Shown in pieces: positions 12,066-21,858 of a stretch of 62,000 nt of DNA (the stretch's first letter is position 1; the number at the start of each line of letters is the position of its first letter). Under the pieces are notes generated by a model, which made no database searches, had not been told where the DNA came from, and saw only the letters and a program-made list of their open reading frames with translations. The translations under genes and the position numbers were made by a program. The DNA comes from Mesostigma viride. Lineage: Eukaryota; Streptophyta; Mesostigmatophyceae; Mesostigmatales; Mesostigmataceae. The stretch is from positions 716,801 to 778,800 of the forward strand of contig RPFO01000629.1 of NCBI GenBank assembly GCA_009746045.1, written 5' to 3'.

Positions 12066-15000
12066 TGCGTGTGGGATCATCGAGGTGAGGGCCTGCCCTA
12101 GCACCCTGCCGATGATGGGCAGGAGATGTCTTTTATGTGAGCATCTGTGAGTGCATGGATGATCCATGTAAGGGTGTGCGCGAACGATTTAGGTGGGGGC
12201 TGTGGTCATCCTGATTCATGAAGGTGAGGGGTAGCGCTGCATGATATCCCAACGGAGGTACCATCTCGAACAAACTAGTGCATCCAGATGAGGGCCGTGG
12301 GCGTGAATGGTGGCCAGTCTATTTTGGCACTCTGCGGCATCTGACCGCCATGCATGCAGAGACGACAATCTTTAACCAGCGTTAGTGCCCGTGCCACCTA
12401 CCCATCCCTGCCCATCCCTGCCCATCCCTACCCATCCCTGCCCATCCCTGCGCATCGCTGTTCGTCCCGTCAACCCCTGCCTCCCCCCCCCCAGTTTGAC
12501 TGCCCGCAGGACCCGAGCGCGTTCATCCACCGCGTGGGTCGCACCGCACGCATGGGGCGGTCCGGCTCCGCGCTTGTATACTTGCATCCCAAGGTGAGGC
12601 AACGAGAGCCATGACTTGCATGCCAAGGTGAGCACTGACCATTTGCATCCCCAGAATGAGGCGATGGATAGCATGCCACGGTGAGGCCATTACATGCATC
12701 TCCCAGGCGAGCCATCCACTTGTCGGATCTACTTTTTGGCGCCCATGGGCTCGGCGTGAATGGGCATGGAAGAAAGGATGTGTTTAAGAATGTCCATTTG
12801 CTTGGTTCTCGCGCCATGTCATGGATCTCCCTTGTCACACGCAACATTTTAAACCATGTCATTGACACACGTCGCGTGTTCCCACCAGCAATGCTGCATG
12901 CCCTGCCCACCTGCTACAACCGCCAACTGGCGATAGACGCAGCCGTACGCCCTTGCACGCATGCGTACCTGCCCCTTGTCTTTTCTCCCCAGCCGGCCGG
13001 CCCCATCTTCTCCCACCATCAGCGAACAGTTTCACCGTACCCCTGACCATATGCATGCTGGCTTATACAACAACCCCCCGTGTCCCGTGTGCACCATACC
13101 CCATCCCACCCTCCTGTCCCATGCACACGCTTCCCCCTGGCCCCTGGCCCTTCCTCCCCCCCCTTGTCCCTGCCCTTCCCCCCAGCCCCACTCGTCCCCC
13201 CCCCTTTCCCCCCGCCTCGTCCCTGCCCCTTCCACCCCCCTTTGTCCCTGCCCCTTTCCCCCCTCTTGTCCCGGCCCTTCGCCGCCCCCCCCCCCCCTTG
13301 TCCCTGCCCCTTCCCCCCCCCTTGGTCCCCCCCCCCGGCGCACGCAGGAGGACACGTACGTCGCATTCCTGCGACTGCGAGGCGTGCACATGGCCGAGAT
13401 GCCGCTGCTGGAGCCCGCGCCCGACATCGCGCCGGTGGTGGGTGGCCGCGTGGTGGACCGCCTCTTGCATGGCGTGGACGCAGCGAGGGGGATGTTCTGG
13501 GGAGATTTTCTGCGTGTGCTATGGGTGGGAGTGGATGAAGGTGTGCATTTCGGCGCACATGTGGCTGGCCGTGGCCACTCTATATCGGGTGCCCGTGGGG
13601 ACAAACTGTGTAGGATATCTGTGCCCTGACAGCTGCCACCGCTGCTATTTACTTGCCTTTGACACTGCATATTGTGCTGGCCCGGGAGAGGCCTTAATAT
13701 TCTCCCAAACCGGCAGCCCTCAAAGAGTTTCAAGCCTATCTGTGGCATCTGGACAATGGATGGGGCAGCCTTACTGCATCCACTATGCTTTAGCTACTTC
13801 CTGTTGTATTGAACCATGTATTTTTTGTTGTATTTTTTTGAACCATTTAGTTTTTGTATTTGTTGTATTGAACCAACTGCGCCCCCACCATGATGCAGAG
13901 AGAGTCCTCTGTGGCCTGCCCATGTGCGGCAGTGAGAGAAGCTAGGGCGCCCTCCCTCCTCGTCGTGTATAGGGGTTGAAGGTTCCATTATTGGTACCCA
14001 CGTGACGCAGTCTGCGTGATGTGGTCCCCGTGACGTTGGTGGCATGTGGCCCCCGGTGACATTGTTGTGGTGTACCTGTGTCCTGACCTTCGTCACTGGT
14101 CACCGTCGGCACACCCTGGACATTGGGTATCATACCGTGGTGTGGCCCCCCTGATCTTGCCCCTTTGACCCCGTGACGGTGTCCAGGTGCGCAAGGCGGC
14201 CGAGGGCGACCGCGACATCATGGACAAGGGCGTGCGCGCTTTCGTCTCCTTTGTGCGGGGCTACAAGGAGCATAACTGCCGATACATCTTCCGGTGAGCC
14301 AATGATGACACGGCACAGGACTAACACCAATGATGGCGCAAGCAGCGATGCGGCCCTGTGCGCGCTTGGGACTTTAGGGTGTAGTGGACTGTTGTGCGCA
14401 GGTGCTTGCCTGACGGCTGGTGGCTTGTGCGGGACCTGCCAGGTGGCTGGTATGTCGGTGCCAGCTGGCGGCGACCTTGGGCTCAGGCAGCGAGGGAATG
14501 GAAGGCTATTACTTTTCACAATGCATGCGTGGAGCTTCGCATGCACATGTGTTTTTCCGACATAGTCCTTGAGGGACTCCAAGATCGCACATCGGCTCCC
14601 CTTTTCCTGACCAGGGTCCCAGGGAATGGTCGATGGAAGGTGCTGAGGAAGTGCACCACATGGAAGCTGCTAAGAAAATGTCGGTGCATGGCGTGTGGGA
14701 GGTCGCACGGGTTTGTCTGCCTGTTTTTAACGTACAACCTTGATCGTAGCTCTTGTCACACCTAAGGGTTCGGGCTGGCATGAGCTCGTTGCTCGCATAT
14801 GGATGGAGGCACGAGCAAGTGGATGCGCCACACCCAAATGCCATACACAGGCATGTTGTTTGAAGGGACAGTGCCCTTGTGCATGTGGCAGGCTGTACGG
14901 TGTTTTATAATGTTAACGTTTGACTGCATGCACTCCTCTGTCTATCTATGCCCCGCTGTCTTGGCGTGTGCCGTCCCTGGCAGGCTCAAGGACCTGGACC

Positions 15001-15906
15001 TGGGGCAGCTGGCCATGGCCTACGGGCTGCTGCGGCTACCCAAGATGCCCGAGCTCAACAAAGGGCAGACCAACTTTGACTCATTCGTGGCATCCGAGGT
15101 GGACCCGGCCTCCGTCAAGTTCAAGTGAGTGTGAATACGCGCTAGTGCCGGCAGGGTGTTACTATGGCTTCGCAAGACAAACGTTCTTTATTTTATTTCT
15201 ATTGGAAGTGCAATGCCCCTTCCCCAACCTGCATGCAGGCAACCGTTTTCTGAAGACTTTATGACTAAGACTTCTCATGTGCATCATTGCATCTAGACTG
15301 CATCGCAGCAGGTGGCATGCATCTCCCATGATCCAAATTGAAATGCTTTCTGGCAGGATTTGTGACAAGTTGACACACAGCCCCCCTGGTGGCGGTGCAG
15401 CTTCCCTGCCACGAGGCCATGTAACATCGCACCTGTTTAGTCCACACGCGAAGCCCTTGCGAAGTGTGTACCTGATGTGGCGCTTGTCTTTTGAGCGTGC
15501 TGCCCGGTGAACCGTGCTGGGTGGGCCCTGCAGGGAAAAAGCGCGCGAAAAGCAGCGGCTGCAGACGCTCAAGGCCAAGGCGGTGGCCGAGGCGGACGGC
15601 AGCGCTAAAATGAAGCGTGACGCGGAGCAGGAGAAGCGCGAGCGCTTCAAGGAGTCCAAGGTCAAGGCCAAGAGCGCAAACGCCAAGCTGCTCGACGCAC
15701 TGCCCGCGCCCACGCGCGGAATGAAGAAGCGCGACGTGCTCGAGGTTATGGAGATGGAGGAGGAATATCGGCTACTCAAGAAGCTTAAGAAGGGGAAGAT
15801 CACCGAGCGGCAATACGAACAAGCGGTCGGGGGGGCATTGATGGATGAGGAGGAAGAGGAGGAGGAAGGGGATGGCAGGGATGCGGTAGCTGTTGCGGCA
15901 TCCTGA
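1021..15906 (+). CDS. DDX55: DEAD-box ATP-dependent RNA helicase, DDX55/Spb4 type (12 exons, 623 aa)
   Basis: Spb4/DDX55 helicases act in the nucleolus in 60S ribosomal subunit assembly. Exons: 1021-1287, 2205-2444, 2991-3116, 8992-9117, 9963-10045, 10687-10792, 11868-11981, 12495-12593, 13348-13437, 14187-14293, 14984-15124, 15534-15906. All junctions are GT-AG and keep phase. The helicase motifs are in order: Q motif (Gln41), ACTGSGKT 58-65, PTRELA 97-102, TPGR 149-152, DEAD 174-177, SAT 205-207, TDVAARGLD 337-345, HRVGRTAR 366-373. The C-terminal region then has the Spb4-specific segment AFVSF...[10 protein letters not shown]...LRLPKMPEL and a Lys/Glu-rich tail with [12 protein letters not shown], as in human DDX55. 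The ninth donor could lie 3 nt earlier (13434). Intron 3 is 5.9 kb and holds the sirtuin gene. Introns 4, 6, 7 and 8 carry copies of their own donor sites. Confidence 0.9.
3198..3228. repeat. (TTG)n microsatellite
   Basis: About ten TTG units lie in helicase intron 3, upstream of the sirtuin gene. Confidence 0.95.
3727..7047 (+). CDS. SIRT6-type NAD-dependent protein deacylase with long low-complexity extension (single exon, 1106 aa)
   Basis: Class IV sirtuins remove acyl groups from histones and other nuclear proteins using NAD. The fold is clear: [16 protein letters not shown] (61-76) binds [17 protein letters not shown] starts at 136, and His156 in ELHGN is the catalytic base. Zinc is held by Cys164, Cys167, Cys189 and Cys192. 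[12 protein letters not shown] (201-212) and [14 protein letters not shown] are SIRT6-like, unlike SIRT7. An ~80-residue hydrophilic insert (about 247-330) splits the last Rossmann strand, which resumes at GRLVIVNL (332-339). After about residue 375 the protein is Gly/Ser/Asp-rich and without a known domain, with a possible C2HC zinc finger near the end (CVMC...[12 protein letters not shown]). SIRT6 itself is about 355 aa. The gene has no introns and lies inside helicase intron 3 on the same strand. The ATG at 3727 gives a sensible N-terminus. Confidence 0.88.
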   Translation: MANFDENDNIGTSASYSSRLSQNAYRGQLNLKPRPEPEEVVERKSALLARMIQESRCTVLHTGAGLSTSAGIADFRSPDGVWSLQKKRENKDGNSCDVLRVTDTRPVGFELAAPTLAHMAIAELHRRGLVSFVISQNVDGLHLRSGLPRGALAELHGNCFMEWCASCGAEDLRESEITSVGFMPTGRRCATCGGTMQDKVLDWEDPLPEEDLRSARYASDAAELAVVLGSSLQMVPARNLPLRTLRGRHRQGTPQQGNQEGEKRTNDNKEKERSTTNGKGAITGAGGTHGTGSDTGKDGNKKRRSAWRSKGGSSQGDALPRGVRQQHPPRCGRLVIVNLSSTEHDACASMVIRARIDDVMRRVMHHLSIPVPSFQRTITLQVASRWLEGAADALPPTPQARGCASPDTISAVAATGGAAPADAVMGRVVGSARGQQARGARLKRIGRGGVRATGNPSPVIIPPPRDSDGPSASLNSVPGDGGQTVADDSTNNDKLGKDDKHGNGGEHVQVPGGAAEGQPCATVKSEEAASGDGDSMVWGRQESYRWQRRVPPSRHLLVELSFPGHDPPSHCPHVVWAECGLGGMTSGRITSPPYRAILRLDDVSDGGSDAGGTPPCSSGALPGGNVSGVTAARAAGGAGAGPGGSIGSGHGTVKAEDGAIGVAGADGSMVEGATGGALGTANATFPHTGGVGAARPRVVAVHLCVLTDGGTRATRIISLEHPVDAHDKSLCTPPASDVSGAAFPTQAIEEGTQGARSGCRGGSYDGQDSLMSNSRVNKNGDVGKGRRRQGTVPHETSHTSGGGRDGAAGNGGQRGRKRKVDELSTIHLQHTTDRDLWHEKGVGQRGVGPRTRMLQDANAGQQVGWVSASPAGHGMVGCGERCVSAHRVPTLSRVYSHDLGGDGDGDGCGGSDAAAAVGGGGDGGRGGGGGGGDGAACGAQRQTDGASHGEDRPSSKEVGLLSFGRRDTGGTVACDSILAGCASPATTGEGGSSAPADAAAGMGIPAVTAARTAMAAAPVATVDTSIMFYTPLREDRVHSTNFSLPLQGGGRADVSDDAGKRGKRGMVACVMCDAIVHATQKGRHAQQCPRWPVLAPAPSTASLTSD
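7069..7152. repeat. 20-bp tandem repeat, four exact copies
   Basis: Four copies of GGAGACATGGCCATGCCGTT run head to tail 22 bp after the sirtuin stop codon, probably within its 3' UTR. Each contains the palindrome ATGGCCAT. Confidence 0.95.
7959..8147. repeat. Direct 37-bp duplication flanking the telomere-repeat array
   Basis: The segments 7959-7995 and 8111-8147 are identical, starting GTGTTGGGGTTCGGGCCGCG. They lie immediately on either side of the TTTAGGG array, like a target-site or repair duplication. Confidence 0.9.
7992..8109 (+). repeat. Interstitial telomere-type array (TTTAGGG)n
   Basis: About 17 units of TTTAGGG, one of them changed to TTTCGGG, lie in helicase intron 3 downstream of the sirtuin gene. 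TTTAGGG is the telomere repeat of most plants and many algae. Genes continue on both sides, so this is not a chromosome end. Confidence 0.95.
8836..8866. repeat. Poly(T) tract followed by poly(G)
   Basis: 31 T followed by GGGGGGG lie about 125 bp upstream of helicase exon 4. On the minus strand this reads C7A31. It could be a retroposon tail or simple slippage; I see no flanking element. Confidence 0.9.
9106..9190 (+). repeat. Donor-site repeat, helicase intron 4
   Basis: The exon end and donor CCCTTTAC|GTATGTG (9110-9124) recur as CCCTTTACGACATG (about 9129-9141) and CCCTTTACGTACGTG (about 9148-9162), then more loosely as TTATTTATGTATGTG (9173-9187). One copy keeps a full GTACGT donor. Confidence 0.8.
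10781..10900 (+). repeat. Donor-site repeat, helicase intron 6
   Basis: CGCATGAAACAG|GTCTGTGC (10781-10800) is echoed by GCATGCAACAGGTATGTGC (10854-10872) and CATACAGGTATGGGTTGGG (10875-10893). The following intron bases GGGTTGGTTGGGTGAA are copied too. Confidence 0.75.
11972..12295 (+). repeat. Donor-site repeat series, helicase intron 7
   Basis: GATTATCCAG|GTGAGG (11972-11987) is followed by ATCATCCAGGTGACG, GATCATCGAGGTGAGG, TGATCCATGTAAGG, GATTCATGAAGGTGAGG and GCATCCAGATGAGG, irregularly spaced over 300 bp. Confidence 0.75.
12030..12063. repeat. Poly(G) tract, 34 bases
   Basis: An unbroken G run in helicase intron 7 lies between two of the donor-site copies. Its exact length may be unreliable in sequencing. 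Confidence 0.85.
12581..12713 (+). repeat. Donor-site repeat series, helicase intron 8
   Basis: CTTGCATCCCAAG|GTGAGG (12581-12599) recurs as CTTGCATGCCAAGGTGAGC, TTTGCATCCCCAGAATGAGG, AGCATGCCACGGTGAGG and ATGCATCTCCCAGGCGAG, at 27-30 bp spacing. At least two copies keep a usable GTGAG donor. Confidence 0.85.
13085..13338 (+). repeat. C-rich acceptor-proximal minisatellite, helicase intron 8
   Basis: Degenerate units of the form TTGTCCCTGCCCCTTCCCCC repeat up to about 10 bp before the exon 9 acceptor (AG at 13346-13347), forming an unusually long polypyrimidine tract. Confidence 0.8.
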
Positions 15907-16149
15907 TTTCCCCGACCGCTTGTAGGGGATTCTGCCCGCAGGCTCAGCATACATTGTTGTTCTGCTGTATTGCATATAGATGCTCATTGAAATTTCAATG
16001 AGATGCTCAATGAAATTTGCTGATTGGGTACATGTGTTTGCATGCATGCCCTCCGCCATGTCATGGAGCATTATTACCCCTTGTATCAAGGAGACCCCTT
16101 GTATACCGATACCATATTATAGCCCAGCCGGCTATAATATAGCACCAGC

Positions 16150-17030
16150 CGGCAGGTGAGACCTCCACGAGTCTCCTTGAGGCAGTTAAGCGCGCCATTC
16201 TTGCCCCCATGTTACTCACTGGTGAGCTGGACATGTCGGTTGTCCGCCTCCCCCGCGCGCGGGGGAAGGCTGGCCCGGCACCCGTGCTCCTCACCTTTAA
16301 GTACATGACGGACAAGCTGGCGTTCCTTAAATGCCGCAAGAAGCTCTCGGAGACTCGCTTCACGCTGGACGACGACTTGACCTTGGCCCAGCAACAGCGG
16401 CGACGCGAGCTATGGCCGACCTACCTTCAGCTCCGGCAGCGTGCAGGGGGGAAGCCGGTATACTGGAGGGGGGCGGTCATCCACGTTGACCACAAGCCCT
16501 GGCAGGCCCCTCCTGCCACTCCGGGCTAGGGAATATACCAGTAGTGTAGATTAGATAGGCTTAGCCTTGCAAGTGGCCCACGCGCATGTGCGCCCATAAT
16601 GGCCCCCATGGATGATGCTTTCAGTATCTAGCCGCGCCCAGCCTACAATGGGACCTCCCATGGATGATGCATTAAGAATTTAGCCATGCGATGCCTATGC
16701 AGGGAGTTACTCTCTGCTGAGATGCCATGTGTACACCAGCTATAGCCTAGCCACATACCCTCCACCCCATATGTCATGCAGGCCTTCTAGGCCCTCTCCT
16801 CAAGCCCCCCCTGGGTGCCTGTGCTTGTTAAGGAGGCATGAACCATCATGGCGGTGCAGGTGCACCTTGTGCACCCAGAGCAGGTGACAGTTGTACATCC
16901 TCCACCTGCAGGTTGTAGCCCTGATTGTATTACAAACCCATAGATGCCCCTTTCTCAGGGCTATGTGTTACATATGCTCCCAACGGAGCTATGATTTTAA
17001 TTAATTAATTAATTAATTAATTAATATTAT
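16150..17030 (+). mobile_element. 5'-truncated LINE with ORF1 remnant, plus orientation
   Basis: The open frame at 16209-16529 (also open upstream to ~16150) encodes an L1 ORF1p-like C-terminal domain: FKYMTDKLAFLKCRKKLSET...FTLDDDLTLAQQQRRRELWP. This matches the L1 pattern of a positively charged helix followed by a D-L-T...RR..LWP segment. It is followed by ~500 bp of non-coding sequence ending in CTCCCAACGGAG and an AATT repeat tail (about 16997-17025). TATAGCACC occurs just before (16138-16146) and just after the tail (17028-17036), as a target duplication would. No endonuclease or reverse transcriptase is left. Limits are approximate. Confidence 0.6.
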
Positions 17031-17066
17031 AGCACCGGCCATGCATGGAGTACTTAAGAGTCAGGT

Positions 17067-17200
17067 TCGTTCGATTACGCGGCTTCCTCCACTCCACCCA
17101 TTAAATTAAAATTAAATTAAATTATAACATGCCTCCGTGGGAAGGTCATGTAGCACATATTTCATGATGGATGGGGTGGAGGAAGCCGCGTGATCGAACT
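17067..17200. repeat. Foldback (inverted repeat) at the LINE 3' end
   Basis: The sequence at about 17067-17100 is, with few mismatches, the reverse complement of about 17168-17200 (core GGAGGAAGCCGCGT), with ~70 bp between. It looks like part of a second LINE 3' end joined in the opposite orientation. Confidence 0.7.
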
Positions 17201-17471
17201 ATCCTAACTCTATCTAGAAAATCCTAACTGCACTACTCATCAAAACGCCTCCTCCGCTTGGGGGGAGGTGGCTCGCCCACAGGGTCGGGCGTGTGCGCCT
17301 TGACAATCTTCTTCCACCGCGTCTTGTCCTGCATGGCAGTCCAAAGACGGGAGAGAGAGTGGATGCGGTGCTCAAACTGGGCTGGGACCACTAGGTCGTC
17401 CAGCAACATCTGAACGTAGTTCGTGACAGGTTTCCCTACCCTTTTGGGAATGTCCTTGGGGCCAGGCCAGG

Positions 17472-20405
17472 TCAGAATGTGCCGCCCTGGCTGGCCAAGC
17501 CGCTGGGGGCCGGCCAGACCAAGGGTGGTGTCGACCTGGCTGGTGCGGCAAGGTGTCCTACAAATGCTATCCTACGCTGCCTAATCTCGTCCGAAACACG
17601 AGGCATGCCATGATACAAAGACTCTGATGACGGACGCTCGGAAAAACCTACATTAAGGACCTGCCGGAGCATCCTGTAAACTGTGCCGTCGAGCCGAGCT
17701 GCCAGTTTGGGTGGGAGGGTCCACGCCTCGGCGCCATACGTGAGCACCGTGAGGACGAGGACCTTGAAGAGCATGCGCTTGCGGTGCCCGTTAGGCCCTT
17801 CGAGCGCCAGTAGGGTGTGAGCGAACGGAGCTTGGCCCAGGCAAGGCCGATGCGGGTGTCCACATCGTCGGCGGTGTCAGGAAGCCAGCTCCCCAACAGC
17901 TTGAAGCGGTCGCGGAACGGGACCTCCGTCCCGTCGAGCAGGCGCGGCAGCGGTGGTTTACTGGATGCCCTATCACCATCGCCTCAGTTTTGACACTAAT
18001 CTCCAGCCCCACCGCCCGCGCCTCCAGGCCCAGGCAGTCCAGCCAGGTCTGAATGTGCTCGGGGCTCTCGATGAGGGTGGTATCATCCGCATAAATCAGG
18101 TCGGCAAGGCGGTAACCAGGTCTAACCCCGCCGTGCTCTTTCACGTTAAGGATGTCCAAGCCTGGCTCGAACCCCTTAAGAGCAGTAAAGCGCGCACGTG
18201 CCGTGCCCGGCGCATGACGTGATCCACGACAATAATGAACAGGTATGGGGACAGGACACAACCTTGCCACACCCCGTGGTGAAGGGGGAATGGTGGAGTG
18301 GTGCCCTCCGCAGTCCGCACTACTGCCTGTGAACCCTCATACAGACGGCGAATGGCAGCAATAAACGCAGGTGGTACCCGATCCAGAGCTAGGATGGCCC
18401 AAAGAGCCTCCCAGAGAACCGTGTCAAAGGCCTTGATATAGTCAACAAAAATGAAGACCAGCGGCAAACTGTCAGGGGGAAGTCGACGCACCTCCTCCAT
18501 CAACCGGCGCGCGACAAACACAGCCATGACAGTGTTACGACCACGACGGAAACCCATCTGAGACTCACCCAGGTGTGGGTCCAGCGCGGCGCGGAGCCTG
18601 TGCAGCATCATGCGCATGAAGACCTTCAGCGCGGCGCTCTGGAGGCAGACACCCCGGTAGTTACCGGGGTCAGCAGCAGAGCCCTTCTTGTACAGCATGA
18701 CGCGGATGGCCGTCTGCCACTCAGCAGGCGGAGGCTCGTCAGAGAGCAGGACACGGTTGCAGAACGCCAGCAGAAGATCCCTAACCGCCAGATCAGGGGT
18801 CTTCAGCAGCTCAGCAGAAAGGTGGTCGGCACCGACCGCCGCATCGTACCGCAGGCGAGCAAGGGCGCCGTCCAATTCCTTCAAAGTGAAGGGGGGACGA
18901 CGTCGTCAGTGGCAAGGCAGCCCTCCTGCAAGGCGGGGACTTGGTAGTCCGCGGCCGAGGAGGGGGGCGCTGGCGGCGGCGGGGGTCCGGCGACCCCGAG
19001 GCGGGCGGCCGTCTCGGGGTGAAGCGGCGGGGGGGGGCGCGAGCCCCACCGGTCAAGGAAACATTGTGGGCCAACCAGCGGTCAAGGCTTACCGGCGCCG
19101 TGCCGTCCCCCGTGTGCTCCACCGGGGTGCGCTGCCGCCGGCCGCCGAGCCGGTCGAGGTGGTACCACATGTCCTTGCCCTGGTTGCGAGCCTGGCAGGC
19201 CTTGGCATCCGCGATGCACTGGGCCGCCTCCGCGTCCTGAGCGTGCTCGTAGGCCTCCACAAGGGCGGCCTTGAGCAATGGTTTCTGCAGCGGGTCCCGG
19301 TTACGCTTGAGGCGGTGCCGGGCGGCCAAGACCTTGGGGTCCTGGCGGTAGAGCGGGCCGGGGCGGCGGCGGGGCATGACCGGCAGGTGCCGGGCCGCCA
19401 GCAACGGGGCACGGGCCGCAAAGCCCGCAAAAATGGCTGCGTTGGGGGCACCATTGTCCAGCTCGTCGACGTCCGCCCGGGCGTCCAGGGCCGACAGGTA
19501 CTTCCGTCGGCACCAGTTCCGCTCGTGCTCGGCGTCCGTCCAGTCCTCAGGATCTCCCTTGACCGGACGTAGAGCAGACCAGTCAGGGCGGACCACTGGG
19601 GCGCGGCGCGCGGGGACGTGGAACCGGAGCCGAAGGGTCGCGCGCACCAACCGGTGGTCAGAGCACACCGTGGCGTGTCAAACACTCGGGTGTCCAGACC
19701 GAGGTGCACCTGGACTGCCGTACCACCACGTAGTCCAAACAGGCCTGACGGCCGTTAGGGCCACGAAAAGTGACCAAGTCCTGTGAGGGACGTTGGAAGT
19801 GGCAGTTGACAGCAACCATCCCGCTATCCCGCAAAAAGGCAGAAAACAGGGGAGTGTTGTCGTTAGCAGTAGTGTCAGCAGGCGCAAAGCGGCTGCCAGC
19901 AGTGCCCACGGGGAGCGTGGCATTGGCGTCGAGCAGCATAACCAAAAAGTGGCGGGCCGGGGTGACCCTCTCAAGGTCATGCAAGATTCGAAGAACTCCT
20001 CACGGGCCGAATCAGGTAGACCACTGTGGGGTGCGTAGCCCACCCCCACCGTGAGGTGGTGTTTAGACCGCCCCTCGACAGAGGTGAAATGTGCTACCAT
20101 ATAAGGCGTGGGGTTAGAAACTTAAGCGTGCTGAGGCTAGCAACTGCCAGCGGCGAACACAAAAGACCAACACCACCTTGGCCAGACGTACCGCTGCCAG
20201 CGAAGTAAGACCGCCAGCCACCCGCCAAGCGAGCAGTGCTCACCAGGCCAAGTGGCACCGTGCGGCGGTGTTCCTGGACGCCTAATATAGATACACGATG
20301 CTCAATGCAAAATGCGACTAGCTCCTCGATCCGGCAGCTATGGTCGTCATCTAGCAATGTGCGGGTGTTAAAAGTGGCAAGGGCCAAGGATGCCTGCTGG
20401 CCCAC
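17472..20405 (-). pseudogene. LINE ORF2: AP endonuclease plus reverse transcriptase, frameshifted
   Basis: The frame 20405-20094 begins the endonuclease (LATFNTRTL; GVQEHRR). The next pieces carry LLDANATLPVG, DLVTFRGPNGRQACLDYVVV and, at the start of 19668-18811, SDHRLV, the usual C-terminal signature of the exonuclease-endonuclease-phosphatase fold. The frame 18884-18141 is the reverse transcriptase fingers and palm (GADHLSAELLK, FVDYIKAFDTV, GVWQGCVLSPYLF). The YADD active site follows in another frame (about 18082-18093), and LTYGAEAW and RRIAFVGHLA at 17774-17472 are typical of the LINE thumb. The order and motifs show a complete ancestral ORF2; the frame changes near 18200, 19660 and 20100 show decay. 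Confidence 0.85.
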
Positions 20406-20780
20406 CAGGGGAGGACGACGATGGATGATGGGGGTGGATGCGGCGGGGGGTGGAGGTGGGGGGAAACGGAGGGGGGAAGGGAAGCGGTGAAATAGTGCTT
20501 TTCATCGCATTTATTTTGTCCTGCAAGCGTAGGATGCGAGCCTGCCGCTTGCTCGGGGTATTCGGGGTTGGGGCTGATTGCACAACGCCGAGGCGTAGGT
20601 AATCTAGCAAACGTTGGGTTTTACGAATCTGACATTTGACAGATGAGGTTGTGGCCCGAAATACCGGCACCACCATGGCTTTCACCCGACGGCTAGGTCG
20701 AGGCATGGTAGTGGAACGGGACTGTTTAGAGGCTGTCCCCGAAGCCTGTTAGCCGCGAGCCGACGAGGAAGGTTGTCTAC

Positions 20781-21170
20781 CTACTGTCTACCAACAGAGG
20801 CAGCACCCTTCTGGCTAGACACCTGACGAGACTCCGCTCCGGGGGTGTTAATCGGAACACCTTTGATCCTCTGCCCATCAAAGAATGCTGCAAAGGAGCC
20901 ATCCGGAAGCAGACGCAACTTAATGCGCTTACCCTTGGTCTCGAGCTTCTTGGTCTCCTGGACGATGGTGCTGTTCCACACCACGCTCCTCGCCTTCAGT
21001 TGAGCCGGTGTGTAGTCCTCGTCGAGGCTGAAGTCGTTAGGCTGGAGCAGTCGACGTGCTCCCAGCACGAGGCGTTTGTCGTGCATGGAGGCCATGGTGA
21101 CGACGACCAAGCCCAGAGGGCCTGGCAGCCGAATGGCGCGCAGCCGAATGGCACTCCACCCATCCATCAA
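20781..21170 (-). CDS. LINE ORF1-like protein (129 aa)
   Basis: Non-LTR ORF1 proteins bind the element RNA. The segment DKRLVLGARRLLQPNDFSLD, followed by EDYTPAQLKARSVVW and a basic region with LLPDGSFAAFFDGQRI, has the same layout as the ORF1 remnant at 16209-16529 (helix, D-[DE]-D-x-T/Y-x-A-Q, then R...W), but the sequence is quite different, so the two elements belong to different subfamilies. The open frame starts inside sequence resembling another element's 3' end, so the true start is uncertain. Confidence 0.5.
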   Translation of the reverse strand: MMDGWSAIRLRAIRLPGPLGLVVVTMASMHDKRLVLGARRLLQPNDFSLDEDYTPAQLKARSVVWNSTIVQETKKLETKGKRIKLRLLPDGSFAAFFDGQRIKGVPINTPGAESRQVSSQKGAASVGRQ

Positions 21171-21236
21171 GGAATATGTGCTACATGATCTCCCAACGGA
21201 GGCATGTTATAATTTAATTTTTAATTTAATGGAGTA
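21150..21236 (+). repeat. Isolated LINE 3' end, plus orientation
   Basis: About 75 bp matching the reverse complement of 17101-17170 (shared AATATGTGCTACATGA, GGAGGCATGTTATAATTTAA), in the opposite orientation to the LINE it adjoins. Confidence 0.7.
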
Positions 21237-21858
21237 CTTGAGGACCATTTGTTGTCTCACTCAATTGATTTATTGATTACTAATCTAATATATTTATACT
21301 ATAATTTCATTACAGTACTATACAAGCATTTTTTCATGTAGCAGTACACTACAGGCTTCCGCACTTGACCTACCTAATTGGCAAGGTTGTCTCAATCGTA
21401 TGCTACACAGCTGGGCCATGCACAACTAGCTAGGGCATGCGCAGGATGTGGGAGGCCACTTGTTTCGCAGAACAAAGTTGTCTCACATAACATCCATCAT
21501 TAGACTTCTCTCATATAAATGACTGGTTGACAAATGACAGCTACACCCATTCCTTCCAGCCCCTATGCGCCAAACCAGCACCCATCACACTTACGGATCC
21601 AGCCCAGCCTTTTCTGTGGTGCCACATGGCACTGTCAACATGCGGTCCAGAGAAAAAGCTCTGTTCCGCTCGTTTGGGTTGCGTCCAAGCTCACTGTATG
21701 GAAGAATAGATAGCTACCAGGTCTGGCTGCGTGGGGTCCACCTAGAACCTCAAGGGACTTGGTCATTTCTCACTGCCCAGGAGGCGCCGCGACTCTCACG
21801 TGCTGATCGTTGGTTGGTTTGTTGTCCCCGGGGGTCACCCTCACAACTGATTGCGCGT
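21237..21858. other. Intergenic region without a recognised gene
   Basis: AT-rich DNA with three copies of GTTGTCTC (21251, 21386, 21477). Small open frames around 21527-21933 show no family resemblance. It also contains the 3' flank of the plastid-protein gene. Confidence 0.4.

Larger units (their letters stand above)
17101..21190 (-). mobile_element. Decayed non-LTR (LINE) retrotransposon, minus orientation
   Basis: Reading the minus strand, the element has an ORF1-like frame (21170-20781), a second short frame (20706-20368), an AP-endonuclease region, a reverse transcriptase region, and a 3' UTR at 17262-17101 ending in an AT-rich tail. Frameshifts break ORF2 into at least five pieces, so this copy cannot move on its own. 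The same 3' UTR is found alone at 26479-26647, and part of the RT region is found again at 61053-62000, so the family has several copies here. Confidence 0.85.
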
